From Sweltsa coloradensis (taxonomy: Eukaryota > Arthropoda > Insecta > Plecoptera > Chloroperlidae), in contig JAMZAV010000067.1 of assembly GCA_024449915.1 (NCBI GenBank), positions 124,001-188,000 of the forward strand: 64,000 bases of DNA, given 5' to 3'. The notes below the pieces were generated by a model that saw only the letters and a list, made by a program, of their open reading frames with translations, searched no databases and was not told the DNA's origin. How positions within the stretch are numbered: the first letter of the stretch is position 1; the number at the start of each line of letters is the position of its first letter. Made by a program: the position numbers and the translations under genes. This document shows, piece after piece, positions 42,601-53,065 of the stretch.

Positions 42601-45600
42601 ACGTTGAAAAGTAACACGAACTCCAAAATAACTAATTTGACTACCGAATTATGATATTTCATAATCAAAAACTATTGTTCTATGGAATGTAAATATTTTT
42701 TTTACCATCAGGGAGTAAAAATAAATAAAAATAAATGGCTAATAAACAGTTTGAAAAATAGATTTTTGTTCTATTTTTGGTATTGATAATTTAAATTTTA
42801 ACGCACAATTGCTGCCAACGTCGACGCTAGTGTTTGGTGATCATATATTTCCGTAATGTGTCACATCACGACTGTTTTAATCTTCCAGTGCATCGAAGTA
42901 TTTACTTAAAACTAGGAAAACGCTTAAGTCCCGCCGCGTTGTTGGATGAGCGTAATTGGTGCATTGAGCTGCCATGTGTTACGCGGATTTTCTGTTGTTC
43001 TGTGCAAAAATCATTACTTAGTCGAAGATTTTTTTTTAAATTAAATAAAATTAAATAAAAATTAATTTAATTTTTTTAATTCATCGTAATTTTAAAAAAA
43101 TAAAAAAATCGTAAAATTGCAATTTTCATAAGAAATAATTATTCGATTGCGCTCAAATTTAACACGAGTACATTACTTCATGAAATTAAGGTTCTATGAA
43201 AAAATCATTACAATAGGATAAAGCATGTAGGTGTTATAAGTCAAAGAATTGTTTTAAAAAAGAAAAAACCCGTAAAATTTCGATTTTCATGAGAATAAAT
43301 TTTTCGATTACGCTCAAATTTCACACGAATATCTTAATTCATAAAATTAAGGTTCTGTGAAAAAATCATTACAATCGGATAAAGCATGTCGGTGTTACAG
43401 GTCGAAGAAATTTGTTAAAAATCGAAAAAAATCGTAAAATTGCGTTTTTTATAAGAAAAAAATTCCCGATTGCGCTCAAAAACGTGGCAGTTCTAAGTTC
43501 AGAGATTTCGAAGACCTCTATAAAATTTCATCGCAATCGGAGTATCGGTTTAGCCGGAATCGTGTTAACAGACACACAAAAATACAAAAAGAAAGAAAGA
43601 AAAAAAAAAAAACATTCCGGATTTTTTTCTCCAGTGTAGTGAAATGGAATCTTCACTTCGCTCGCTACGCTCGCTACGCTCATCCAATAAGTGCACGGTT
43701 TGCATTATCGGAAGCAGCTCGAAATGATGAATATCGATTGTTTTAGAAAGCAGTCATGTGATGTTATTTTCTAAACAGTAGCCATGCACGTAGCAGGCAA
43801 GGTCCTCTAGATCTCCGCCACCTGGCGGAGGCTCGTCTAACTCGCTCGTGTGGCCACGGACCTAGAGAGTTAGACGATCCTCCGCTAGGCGGAGATCCAG
43901 CAGACCTTGGTAGCAGGAAGACGACAGCGCTGCGATCCTTCTGTGGTGGCATTCTTAACTAAAACCAACTATATGAAAATGATTTCTGGCAACCGGGAAA
44001 GTTGCGCCGAACAAAGGAAGCATCTTCCAAACGTTTGACCACTACAATAATGTTCCTTACACGAATAAAAAGACGGAAAAGTTTCTTGGTTTTCTAGGTT
44101 TTCTAGGTAATTCTAATCGTTTATCTTTCAGGTTCCTCGTGGTTCTGTGCAAATGTTCGTCTGGTCAATCTACCTGCTCTTTATCCTAGAAGAGCTTCAC
44201 GCTATTTGCTGGGCCTCCAGTGAGCTCAACCATGAGGTGAATATGATCTGCGTCTAATGATGATGTGTGGCTCGTTGGTCTTGTGGTTAGCGTCTCTCTC
44301 TCTACTTTTAATCCAGAACGTCCATGGTTCGATTCCCAAACGGTTACTTTGGAGCCGTCCTAGCAACGAGGCACATAATAAATTCAGAGTTGTTCTAAAT
44401 CGACCTTGTTGATTCTGGCGTTACTCCGCGGGTGTTCGCACTGTCCATACCACTGATTTCTATCATCGATCTTTGGTTGGTTATCGCTTACTCGTCAATT
44501 GAGTTGGGGTCTACAGGGTTGGCTTTGTCGCTTTGGTTTCATGTCCCCCACTGAAAATCAGTTATATGACTGAGTAGGTAGACTTTAAATACGAATGTAT
44601 TTATTTTTATTTATCTTTCCTCTGTGGGAATAAAATCATCATAATATTTAAATAAGTTTTCATCCCAAAACTATATTAATTTTATAGAAATCGGTCCAAA
44701 AATTAAAAAAATCCATCTCAGTGGGGTATCGAACCCGGTCTCCCGATTGCCGGTCGAGTGATACCCCTAAGATACCGAGACGGTTCACTTCATAAGATCT
44801 GGATTGTTGGTGCATTGTAGATCTGAATAGATTGAATAGATTTTGTGTACTGTTTTATAGGATCATGTGGGATCATCATCACTGTAACAATAATATATAT
44901 TTTAATTAAATTGTATTCTGTTTAGTTATCAAAACTCATTTACGAAGGAAGACGACAAATAAAACTATGTTCATTAATGCAGACAAAGTTATAAACTGTA
45001 GTTTGGCAAATTTTAAAATATATTAAATCGTTGGAAATATCCATAACACGAAAACTGTATTGATGTTGAGGACCTGAGAATAGTATCTCTCTCTCTCAAC
45101 CTCCTCCATGTTACAGAGTGTGAAAGTGAGCGACGCAGTGTACTTCAGCGACTGGACAAAAGCCTCCCCCTCCTACAAGCGATCTATGATGATTATGATG
45201 AATCGAGCAGTAAGACCAATTCAGATAACTGCTTCGTCTTTTCTGCCCTTCAATATGGAGGTTTTTGCCAATGTAAGTAAAATAAAACTCAAGGTTATCA
45301 GATATTTAATTTTTTTCATACGTAAGATTCGATTCGATTTCTTTTTCTTCTTATCTTTTGAATAAAAAAATATTTACTTTAATATATTTTATTATATTTG
45401 ATCATTTTTGACATTAAAATATTTCTCTTTCAACGCAAATTCACTGAAATACGTAAAGAAAATCGTATTGTGTTTTACACAGTTTGTCAGTAAATAAATA
45501 CTTTATTTAAGGAAAATATTACCAAGATCCACCATTTTAAGATTATTAAAAATTGTTTACTTATAAATTTATATGACAGTTTAGAGAGAGCAAGACTCGT

Positions 45601-46430
45601 TGGAACTTTTTTTCTTCTTATTGTATGTATTAATATGTATTAATTTGTATTCATTTCATTTGTAAAAAAACGATCAATTTATATCAAGCTTTATTTCTGT
45701 TTTCTGCTCTTACAAGTTAATAAACAAAAGATTATAACATTGTAAACATAAAATATGTAAACAATATTATTCTTTTGAAGCCATCGGTTTATCCGAGGTC
45801 GTTTAGCCGGTTCCCACTCGGACACCGAAATTAAGCAACCTCGGGCGTGGTCAGGGGTATAGTGGGTGAACGCTCTACCCTGAAACTCACTATACCGCTA
45901 GTTAGAACAGATGGAGGGTTCGAGAGCTAGTGTAACGGCTTCGTTCTCCTCGACGTCTGCTCGGCAGTCCGGGTTAGTGGAGGAACCTATATGACTGTAA
46001 AGGTTACTTCCTTTCGGATGGGACGTTAAGCCGTTGGTTGTTTCCTAAAACTTTTCGAAAGGAGTTTGGCTACGTGCCGGTACCGGGTTTCCCCTCCTCC
46101 CTTCTATCCATCCTTCATCCTCATCAATCACCCCCATCGTCTCGAATAGCCTTAGTGCATTAATATGAGACGTTAAGCAATATGAAATTAAATCAAATTG
46201 AAGCTAGAATATGACTCAACATACATTACAAACACTGGTGTTATGTGCTGATAATTTTGTTGATTCCCGTGAGCACAACAACTGTTGCATTTGATACGGA
46301 TGACTGGCGACCAAGCATGCAGGCCTCTCACTAACACAAACATCCTCTGATGACAGATATTTGATTTCAGGTAGTCCACTCCGGATATTCCTACTTCAAT
46401 ATCATGAGTCAACTAAATCAGAAGAAGTGA
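38410..46430 (+). CDS. Insect odorant receptor (7tm_6 family), 5 exons, long intracellular loop
   Basis: Exons 38410-39617, 40446-40545, 44132-44236, 45117-45272 and 46371-46430 join in phase (2, 0, 0, 0) to give 542 residues. Insect Ors are seven-pass channels with the N terminus inside the cell; they form ion channels with Orco in sensory neuron dendrites and set odour specificity. Family marks are TGVWP after the N terminus, a TM4 helix preceding the long loop, ICWASSEL, AVYFSDW, RAVRPIQITA and the C-terminal GYSYF. It is not Orco, whose C-terminal region differs. The usual length is near 400 residues; the surplus is a 150-170-residue polar, Ser/Thr-rich segment between TM4 and TM5. No stop or frame break was found. 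In-frame TAG 15 nt before the ATG supports the chosen start. Confidence 0.85.
39781..39940. mobile_element. 160-bp hairpin MITE in receptor intron 1
   Basis: The ends AGTTGACGACCGTTTGATAT and its inverted partner at 39920-39940 enclose a second palindrome (CAATTGGTTGCC...GGCAACCAATTG). Confidence 0.7.
40446..40545 (+). CDS. Odorant receptor exon 2: TM5
   Basis: The acceptor TGCTTTGTTCAG ends at 40445 and the donor GTAAGT starts at 40546. It reads NAILFIHLVSGGIATCLTMF in phase with exon 1. Confidence 0.8.
40588..40757 (-). mobile_element. tRNA-derived SINE family B, copy 5, partial
   Basis: It has the 3' motif TGCACCCTGGACAGG-like near 40610 and body motifs up to the degenerate head at 40745, directly abutting SINE A at 40757. 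Confidence 0.55.
40757..41150 (+). mobile_element. tRNA-derived SINE family A, copy 4
   Basis: The head CTCGTTGGTTTTGTAGTTAG with GGTTCGATTCCC, the body GGTGACTTTGGAGCCGTCC, and the 3' end CTGAGTGGGTAAACTC are all present. Confidence 0.75.
41550..41770 (+). mobile_element. MITE family C, copy 4, uninterrupted
   Basis: It runs from GAAAGAATGCAGACAGCTCG to CATCTGCATTCTTTTGTTGG with the full interior; it is the reference for the split copy at 20143. Confidence 0.7.
41771..42911. other. Receptor intron 2, A/T-rich part without recognised features
   Basis: No exon or mobile element that I can support. Confidence 0.4.
42912..43688 (-). mobile_element. Asymmetric-TIR element H7
   Basis: ACTAGGAAAACGCTTAAG at 42912, GTTGGATGAGCG just inside, and CGCTACGCTCATCCAA at 43688. 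It is a complete, uninterrupted form of H1. Confidence 0.7.
43798..43909. mobile_element. 112-bp hAT-like MITE with 8-bp target duplication and cloverleaf potential
   Basis: GTAGCAGG flanks both sides (43790-43797, 43910-43917). The ends are CAAGGTC and GACCTTG, as in hAT tips. The interior folds as a long hairpin or as three arms: CTCCGCC/GGCGGAG, CGTCTAACTC/GAGTTAGACG and CTCCGC/GCGGAG. It is much more GC-rich than its surroundings. Confidence 0.8.
44132..44236 (+). CDS. Odorant receptor exon 3: TM6 region
   Basis: The acceptor TTATCTTTCAG ends at 44131 and the donor GTGAAT starts at 44237, phase 0-0. It reads MFVWSIYLLFILEELHAICW then ASSELNHE, the conserved C..S.EL pattern. Confidence 0.8.
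44263..44615 (+). mobile_element. tRNA-derived SINE family A, copy 5
   Basis: The head GGCTCGTTGGTCTTGTGGTT and B box GGTTCGATTCCC are followed by a small deletion, then GAGCCGTCCTAGCAACGAGG and the 3' end CTGAGTAGGTAGAC. Confidence 0.75.
44680..44835 (-). mobile_element. tRNA-derived SINE family E, copy 1
   Basis: The minus strand reads CCGTCTCGGTATCTTAGGGG (A box side) and GGGTTCGATACCCC (B box). Copies 2-4 are at 48405, 48715 and 48885. Confidence 0.65.
45117..45272 (+). CDS. Odorant receptor exon 4: start of TM7 region
   Basis: The acceptor CCATGTTACAG ends at 45116 and the donor GTAAGT starts at 45273. It reads AVYFSDWTKASPSYKRSMM and NRAVRPIQITASSFLPFNM, the most conserved Or segment. 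Confidence 0.85.
45780..46190 (+). mobile_element. 5S rRNA-like SINE, copy 2
   Basis: The head CACCGAAATTAAGCAACCTC then GGGCGTGGTCAG is the 5S internal promoter region. The body is GCTCGGCAGTCCGGGTTAGT and GATGGGACGTTAAGCCGTTG, and the 3' part AATAGCCTTAGTGCATTAAT. It lies in receptor intron 4, 180 bp before exon 5. Confidence 0.75.
46371..46430 (+). CDS. Odorant receptor exon 5: C terminus
   Basis: The acceptor TTTGATTTCAG ends at 46370. It reads VVHSGYSYFNIMSQLNQKK and TGA; the YSYF motif is typical of the last Or exon, which is usually this short. Confidence 0.85.
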   Translation, partial: VVHSGYSYFNIMSQLNQKK

Positions 46431-47084
46431 AAAGGATATAACCATAATACATTTCATCCAAGTTGATTAAAAGATCCATTAGCGATAATCTTATTGGGTT
46501 GACATTTTCCCAACGGGAACACATATTCGAGCCTACGTTGTGTTGACTCGGACTGTTTGGTTGGGCTAACGCATGTATTCGACGACGAGCCTACGTTGTT
46601 ATGTCTGTCGGGCCAGATAAGTAGTTTTCCACGTAGTAATCCGACGGTCGATCTCCAACTAAAATTCAACCTTGTTTTTTAGTCGGTTGTAAACGATCTC
46701 CTGAAAACCAACTGTGATCCGACGTCGGAGAATAACTAAAAACAAACCAATCATAATCTGGCTGTACACACATTATTACCAACGTTTTACCGACGTCAGC
46801 ACACGTCATAGAACAAATTCAGTCGTTATTAGCCGTAAATAAACTTCAAAACCAACGATAATCCTACATAGAAAAATGTCTATGATTTCGATTAGTCAAG
46901 CCAAAACCCAACTTCTGGCCAACGTTTTAATTGAGTTAAAAACCATATGACCAATGTCCGACCCTGCCGACCATCCTACGTATATGATAGACCATTGTGT
47001 TCCCGTGGAGTTATGATACCCAAAAACGAAGTATTTAAAACATGAGAATCTTCGATTTTCTTTAGAAGAAGCTTGGCCCAACTC
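46431..47084. other. Sequence 3' of the receptor; no gene recognised
   Basis: No AATAAA close to the stop is evident by eye. No ORF here looks coding. Confidence 0.35.
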
Positions 47085-47645
47085 AAATGCGCGCTCAAAG
47101 GTGTTAATGATTTCTGATGAACGGTTGGTAATATTATTACCAAAATTCGCATGGATGTTAGAAAAGTACTTTTATTTGTATTAATATCCGCATTTGGTTG
47201 CTAAAATTAAGCCTTAAAGATCCATTGCAAAACATAAGTCCAAAACGTGAAAAAATGGGAAATCCAAAACATGGATTACAAATCTGGAAATTCCCAACAA
47301 ACCGTTTATCTTACGATAAAAATAAATTAACCTACGCGTTCACACTTCACATTGATTTAAAAGTTGATATCAATTATGCAAATTTACTTTATAAAAATCT
47401 GTACACTTGGAATAAATTCCCGTTTTTGACCAAAATGAAGTAAATTTCGAAGATTCCACTTGATGATTCAAAATCAATGATTTAATAAAGGAATCCGCGT
47501 ACTGGATAGAATAGATTTCTTCTTTATTAACGTTAGTGTGAAATTTGAAAACGGTGTTATGAACCGTTTACCCGAAAAAAAAAAACACTAGAAAGCTGAG
47601 CGCCTGAACTCGTCTCCTCGCCAGCCTCAGCGATCTATGTCTCAT
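47085..47645 (-). repeat. Interspersed repeat G, copy 2
   Basis: It matches 23215-23740 in inverse orientation (AAACCGTTTATCTTACGATA, AACATAAGTCCAAAACGTGA). Confidence 0.65.
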
Positions 47646-48404
47646 CGAATTCAGTGTAAATTGTTTATGCTTCATAGAATTCTCTTCGTCTGTGCGTATC
47701 ACGTCTCGCGATAATAATGATCTCTAATCGACTAGCGGTTTTTGTTGGGATTGCCATTCAACATGGTACACATAATTTTATTGGTGATCCAGAGCATAAG
47801 CGCGATGGGACTATTCCCATCGAATAGACTTCCTGGAGACCCGGCAACTCCACCAAATTCTTTAAAATGCGTAGAGTATTACACTGCACTCCTTTTTTGC
47901 TCACTACACCTAGGCCTAGTTGGAAACATTACATTTCAAGACAATAGTAGTGTTATTATTGCATTTTTGGCCAACTATCAATGCCAACTATTTCATGACA
48001 ATTGTATTTAGAGTCTACCCACTCAGTTATATATAACTATTTCATGATAATTTCATCAACATAAATCTGTATTGTGTTTTATATTTGTCTTAATGTCTTT
48101 AAGTAAGTATTAGTCTAGTGTCTGTGTGTATCATACAATACAACAAAAACGTCGACGAACGTACATAAGTTAGATAAATCAATATAATACTATCAATAAA
48201 ATAAAACATTGTAATTTGAAAATGTTGTGATTTGTTTCTTTATGACATAAATAATTGTTTTTATGAATAGTTATTTCATAGAAATGGTTAAATACTTTGT
48301 ATGTTTTGAAATCAAACTAGAAAAATAGGATAAAAACAGGGATTTACCCGTAAATATAAAGAATGCGACGTCACAGTAAAATAAATGTTTCTCGATTTCA
48401 TTGA
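47646..48404. other. Unassigned stretch with a SINE A tail
   Basis: An 89-codon open frame (47742-48011) is not convincing as a gene. TTAGAGTCTACCCACTCAG at 48006-48024 is the end of a family A SINE. Confidence 0.35.
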
Positions 48405-48570
48405 TCGGGAAACATTCCCGTAGGTGTAATTGATTTTATGAAAATCAATCCAGAAATTAAAAAATCCATCCCAGCAGGGTATCGAACCCTGGTCTCCCGA
48501 TTGCCGGTCGAGTGCTATCGGGACGGTTAACTTGATCGTCTGGATTGTTGGTGCATTCTAGATCTGAATA
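48405..48570 (-). mobile_element. tRNA-derived SINE family E, copy 2
   Basis: It has GGGTATCGAACCCTGGTCTC near 48477 (B box on minus strand) and GATTGCCGGTCGAGTGCTAT. Confidence 0.65.
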
Positions 48571-48714
48571 GATTGGAACAGTACTGCAACGATTCTGCTG
48601 CCTTTGAACTGACCATCTAAACACGATTTAGAATGTCATTATACCTAACGCAGGTATAGGTAGGTATAAGCGAGGGTTTATTTCCCAATTTCATTAGTCT
48701 GGAACCACTTCTCT

Positions 48715-48880
48715 ATGTGTGATATTGATTGAATGAAAATCGATCAACAAAAAATCCTACATCTTTGTATCGAACCCCGGTCTCCCGATTGCCGGTTGAG
48801 TGCTTTAACCATAAGCTACCGAGACGGTTAACTTCATAATATCTGGACTGTTGGTGCTTCCAATCTGTTCAGATCTACAA
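48715..48880 (-). mobile_element. tRNA-derived SINE family E, copy 3
   Basis: It has GTATCGAACCCCGGTCTCCC and TAAGCTACCGAGACGGTTAA. It faces copy 4, forming an inverted pair. Confidence 0.65.
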
Positions 48881-49040
48881 TGCACCAACAATCCATATGA
48901 TATGCAGTTAAACCGTTGGTCTCGGTAGCTTAGGGGTTAAGCACTCGACTGGCAATTGGGAGACCGCGGTGCGATACCCCGCTGAGATAGATTTTCTAAT
49001 TTCTGGATTGATTTACATAAAATAAATGTTTTTATATGGT
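48881..49040 (+). mobile_element. tRNA-derived SINE family E, copy 4
   Basis: It has GGTCTCGGTAGCTTAGGGGT and GCGATACCCCGCTGAGATAG. With copy 3 it makes a ~300-bp inverted repeat. Confidence 0.65.
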
Positions 49041-49094
49041 TATATATATTTTTTTTTTCCAATAATTAGTGTATTGTCTACACAAAAATTCTAG

Positions 49095-49800
49095 TAACAC
49101 GAGCTTTTTGAAAAAAATTGAATTGCTATGGTATAATGGACTTCTAAAATAATAACAACAGTAGTTTGGGAGTAATAACATCCTAAAAAGTCTTTTGAGA
49201 AGACCGAAACAATTTTAATTTTTTTGGTCCTTGCATTCTTTCAAAATTGCGAGTCTTTTAATGATTTTTTTGTTGATTATTTTATCAAGACGTATACGAG
49301 CTGGATGGCCGATATTTTTACAATAGTAGATTTACCCGTGACTAGGACATTTGATATTTTGAAAGGTGTATCTCTAATAATATTTTCTACATTTATTTTT
49401 TTAGTTTTTCGGTAAGCTGAGGGTATTTATACGGGAAAATACAAAAATTTACAATGATTTTAAAGAAAAATCATTTCAAAATATCACACGTCCTTGCCAC
49501 GGGTAAGTGTAAACTATTATGGTAAAAATATCAGCCATCCAATACGTATACTCATTGATAAAAGAAATGGTATACTTTTTTTAAAGAAAATAACCCACTT
49601 AAATGCTTTTTAAAAACCCACAATGTTGGGAGTATGTATGGACGAAAAAAATGTTCAAAAATAGCTTTGGTCATCTCAAAATACTATGTATGATGTTCTT
49701 ACTCCAAAACTACTTTTGTAGTTATTTCGGATTACTTATTTTCGTATTAGAGGAGTATATTGGATTATCCAGAAAGTCGTTTTGAGCGTGTTTTATCCAA
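49095..49800. mobile_element. ~700-bp foldback element
   Basis: GGATGGCCGATATTTTTAC (49303) mirrors GTAAAAATATCAGCCATCC (49524), and outer blocks such as AGTAGTTTGGGAGTAATAAC mirror GTTCTTACTCCAAAACTACT. The exact ends are unclear. Confidence 0.55.
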
Positions 49801-49837
49801 TCTCTTCACCTATAACAAAAATAAATTCAACTTAAAA

Positions 49838-50105
49838 TTCTCGTGGAACACCCATACAATTGGTACCATGGGTGCATTGTAATGCTTACCTTTCTTCAGG
49901 TGTCCCTAGGTGTATTGGAGTTAGGACAATTGTGAAGGGATGTCCGAGGGCTGTTCAAGAGGACTCAACCCTTGTATTCACATAATCGACTGAGGAAAAC
50001 CTCAGAAAAAACTTCCGTCAGGATTGCCGGTCCCTACGGGATTCCATCCAGGGAATTCCCGAATCGGAATCTCGCGCTTAGCGTTCGAGCCAACACTGTC
50101 GGTCC
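49838..50105 (-). mobile_element. tRNA-derived SINE family B, copy 6
   Basis: 3' motif near 49850-49875, body GGATTGCCGGTCCCTACGGG and degenerate head to 50100. Confidence 0.6.
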
Positions 50106-50377
50106 AGAACAAGAGATGCTTGTATCCTAACTAAAATTGTCGAGTGTTGTCAGAGATGTAAAGTTTTCCAAATTTCCAAATTTAAGTTCCAAAAATGCTG
50201 GGTGGCATCATGAAAACACCCCAACTCTGATGCTAGATATAAGGTGTCTGAGAGTGCAAGAGCACCGCGGCTTGGCTGCGGCGTCCTAGCGGGCACCTAA
50301 AAAACTGTTAACCACTATTTCTTCAATATTTCTCACGTGACGGTTCTGAATTCAACAGATTTTTTTAAACGAATTCC

Positions 50378-50737
50378 TTAAGAGGATGGGATAGTCGCGA
50401 ACTTACAGTTTTTTCGTGATATCTCGGGAACGATGCAAAATATCTAAAAACTGATCTATACCAAATTGTGGTTTTGTTAGAACAATATAATGCAAGAAAA
50501 AATATTGTAATGAGATGGTAATTGAGTTTTTTTAAATTTAAATTAATTAAATTCATATCTTAATACAAACCGCCCAAATTATTATATTTGAATATTTTAT
50601 CTTGCATTACATTGTTCTAACAAAACCACAATTCGGTCTAGAAACAGTTTTTAGATATTTTCACATCGTTCTTGAGATATCACGAAAAAACTGTAATTTC
50701 GCGTGGTTTTAATTTCGCGACTATCCAATCCTCTTAA
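50378..50737. mobile_element. TTAA-flanked hairpin element, family P2, copy 2
   Basis: TTAA at both ends, arms GAGGATGGGATAGTCGCGAA and ACAGTTTTTTCGTGATATCT with their complements. It matches 28314-28680. Confidence 0.75.
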
Positions 50738-51159
50738 AGTGAACATACTTTGTCAAGTTCCCCTAAAAAAAGAACATTACAAAGTAAAGTTATTTCTGCT
50801 TAAAAAGGAACGAAGACGTACCTCAAAAGGATCTTAGTATCATTTCACGTTCCTTTAAAAAAATGATTCTAATAATAATAAATGTGATATGAGTTAATTT
50901 ATCATTTTTTTCATTTAGTAATGTAATAAACTAAAAATACATTTTCCCAAGGAACACAAGATACAACACGTACACACGGAAGTCCCAGGATGTTTTAGAT
51001 TAACACTGTTGTTTACGATATCGGTTACTGGAATTTGACGGGATTACGACGACAAAAGTAACTTATAAAGAAACCATTTATTCGTTCCACGTTCCCACGA
51101 AATAGTAGCTTTTCACGTTACAAGTTACAAGAAGAAAGGCGAAAAGAAACGCGTTCGGG

Positions 51160-51725
51160 CGCTGATGTTGGGCGCGCACTGTGTTGATGATTTCTGCTGA
51201 AGGGTTAAAAATATAAAAACCAAATTGTGTGAATTAATGTTAATAAAGTACTTTTTATTGATATCCGCAATTGGTTGTCCAAATAAGCCTTAAAGATACA
51301 TTGCGAGACATAAGTCCAAAACATGAAAAAAGGGTAATCCATAATGGAAATTCCCTACAAACCGTTTATCTTACGATAAAACCAAATTAACCTGCGCGTT
51401 CAAAACGATTTAAACGTTGATATCAAGTATGCAAAATTGAGTTAAAAAAATCTGTAGGCCTACACTTGGAATAAATTCTTGAATTTGACCAAAATGGAGT
51501 AAATTTCGTTGATTTCACTAATTTTTGTATTCAAAATCAATTAAGTAATTTAGGAATACGCGTAATGGATATCATAGATTTATTCTTTATCAACGTTAGT
51601 GTGAAAGTTGATAAAGGAGTTATAAACCGTTTACCCAAAGAAAAAAAAAGAAAAAGCTGAGCGCCTACACTCGTCTCCTCGCCAGCCTCAGCGACCCCTC
51701 TTAAAGTTCCTGGAGAAGGAACGCG
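51160..51725 (-). repeat. Interspersed repeat G, copy 3
   Basis: It shares AAACCGTTTATCTTACGATA, TTCTTTATCAACGTTAGTGT and CTCGTCTCCTCGCCAGCCTC with copy 2. Confidence 0.65.
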
Positions 51726-53060
51726 TTCCTTCCCAAGCCTGTAAGTGTGCAGTATAGTTCTCAGGAAAGTGAACGGCAGCATCAGCTTCAGCATCAACAG
51801 GTGCTTGCTCGCTGCATCTTACGAGTTCTCAGAATCAAAACACGCCTCTGAACCGAATGATAAGAAGATCGTCTGCATCAGTGATGTGTGCACTTTGGCT
51901 TATTGGCTGTGATTTACAACGAGTGAGCAAATTATTCATTTATCAATAGGTAAATAACTTAATATTCTTAATGTAAGGGCGTATGTTTACAACTTACTCC
52001 TTCGGTTTATTATGATTTTTATCTAACAAAAATTTAAATTTAAATTTTGTGTAGACGCCAAAGCGAGAATGTTTACGAGCGATCTAGAGTTCTAGTTGAG
52101 AAAGTTCTAGAACATGTAGAGGAGATGCGAACACAAGCAGGCGAGGGGATACGGCAGTGAGCGAGTAGAACGCACTAAATGCTAGAACATACTAAAACTT
52201 GCTTGAGAGTATTGTTAAAATAATATAAGTAAAACACACGTGAGTTTGCCCAGAGAGAGACGAGAATTGAAAGAGTGCACACGCACGTACGTGACGCGTA
52301 GAAGGTTATTGTACTTAGACGGTCTCGAGGCGGGCGAGCTGACCTCCGTAGCAAGTCTCAGAGCCGGCGGAAAAGTCTCAGTCAGCACTTTGTGAATAAT
52401 AGATGCGTACGCCACCTTTTGAAGGATAGGTGAATTATGAAAGGAGGAGAGGGATATTTGAATTGGTGTAAACCTTCTGAAAATAAGTAAACTAAACAAT
52501 GGAGACTACATACATAATGTTGTGAACATTGGAAACATTACTAAAGTACAATGAAACGTGGAACCACTAACCAAGTTTCGAAAGGAAACATGCCAACCAT
52601 AATGTTATTATTTAGATCAGCACAGTATTCTTCTGAGCCACTGCATTGTAAAACAATTTAGAAACCTTGGTACAAATTTGAAAGACTAATAATAATAATT
52701 GAAAAAAAAACGAATTGATATCAACAACAATTAATTGAATAACAATTGAAATTTCATATGATAACAGTTGATCTAGAAATGTCATCAATTGGAATCACTT
52801 CACATCAAATGAAAGTGGTAAATAGATAATTTAACCATGGATTTATGGATATGCATCTCATGGTTAATAAGCAGTGTATACTGCGAAACTAGCCACGAAA
52901 AACGAAATCTCGTCAAAAATTGTCGCCATTTTCACCTTTTTACACAAATGTAACTGTAAACAATTTTGATGAGTTAAAATTGTCACCAATGTTATTTGTG
53001 CTAAAAGTTAAGGCCTAAACCTGGAACGAGAATCGCAGACGCACCGCCCCATAATGTTGC
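51726..53060. other. Intergenic stretch without recognised features
   Basis: No exon, RNA or repeat that I can support. Confidence 0.4.
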
Positions 53061-53065
53061 AGGTA

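Noticed and set aside
47742..48011. 89-codon frame with a hydrophobic start
   Set aside because: No splice partners, no recognisable domain, and it runs into a SINE A tail; it may be chance.
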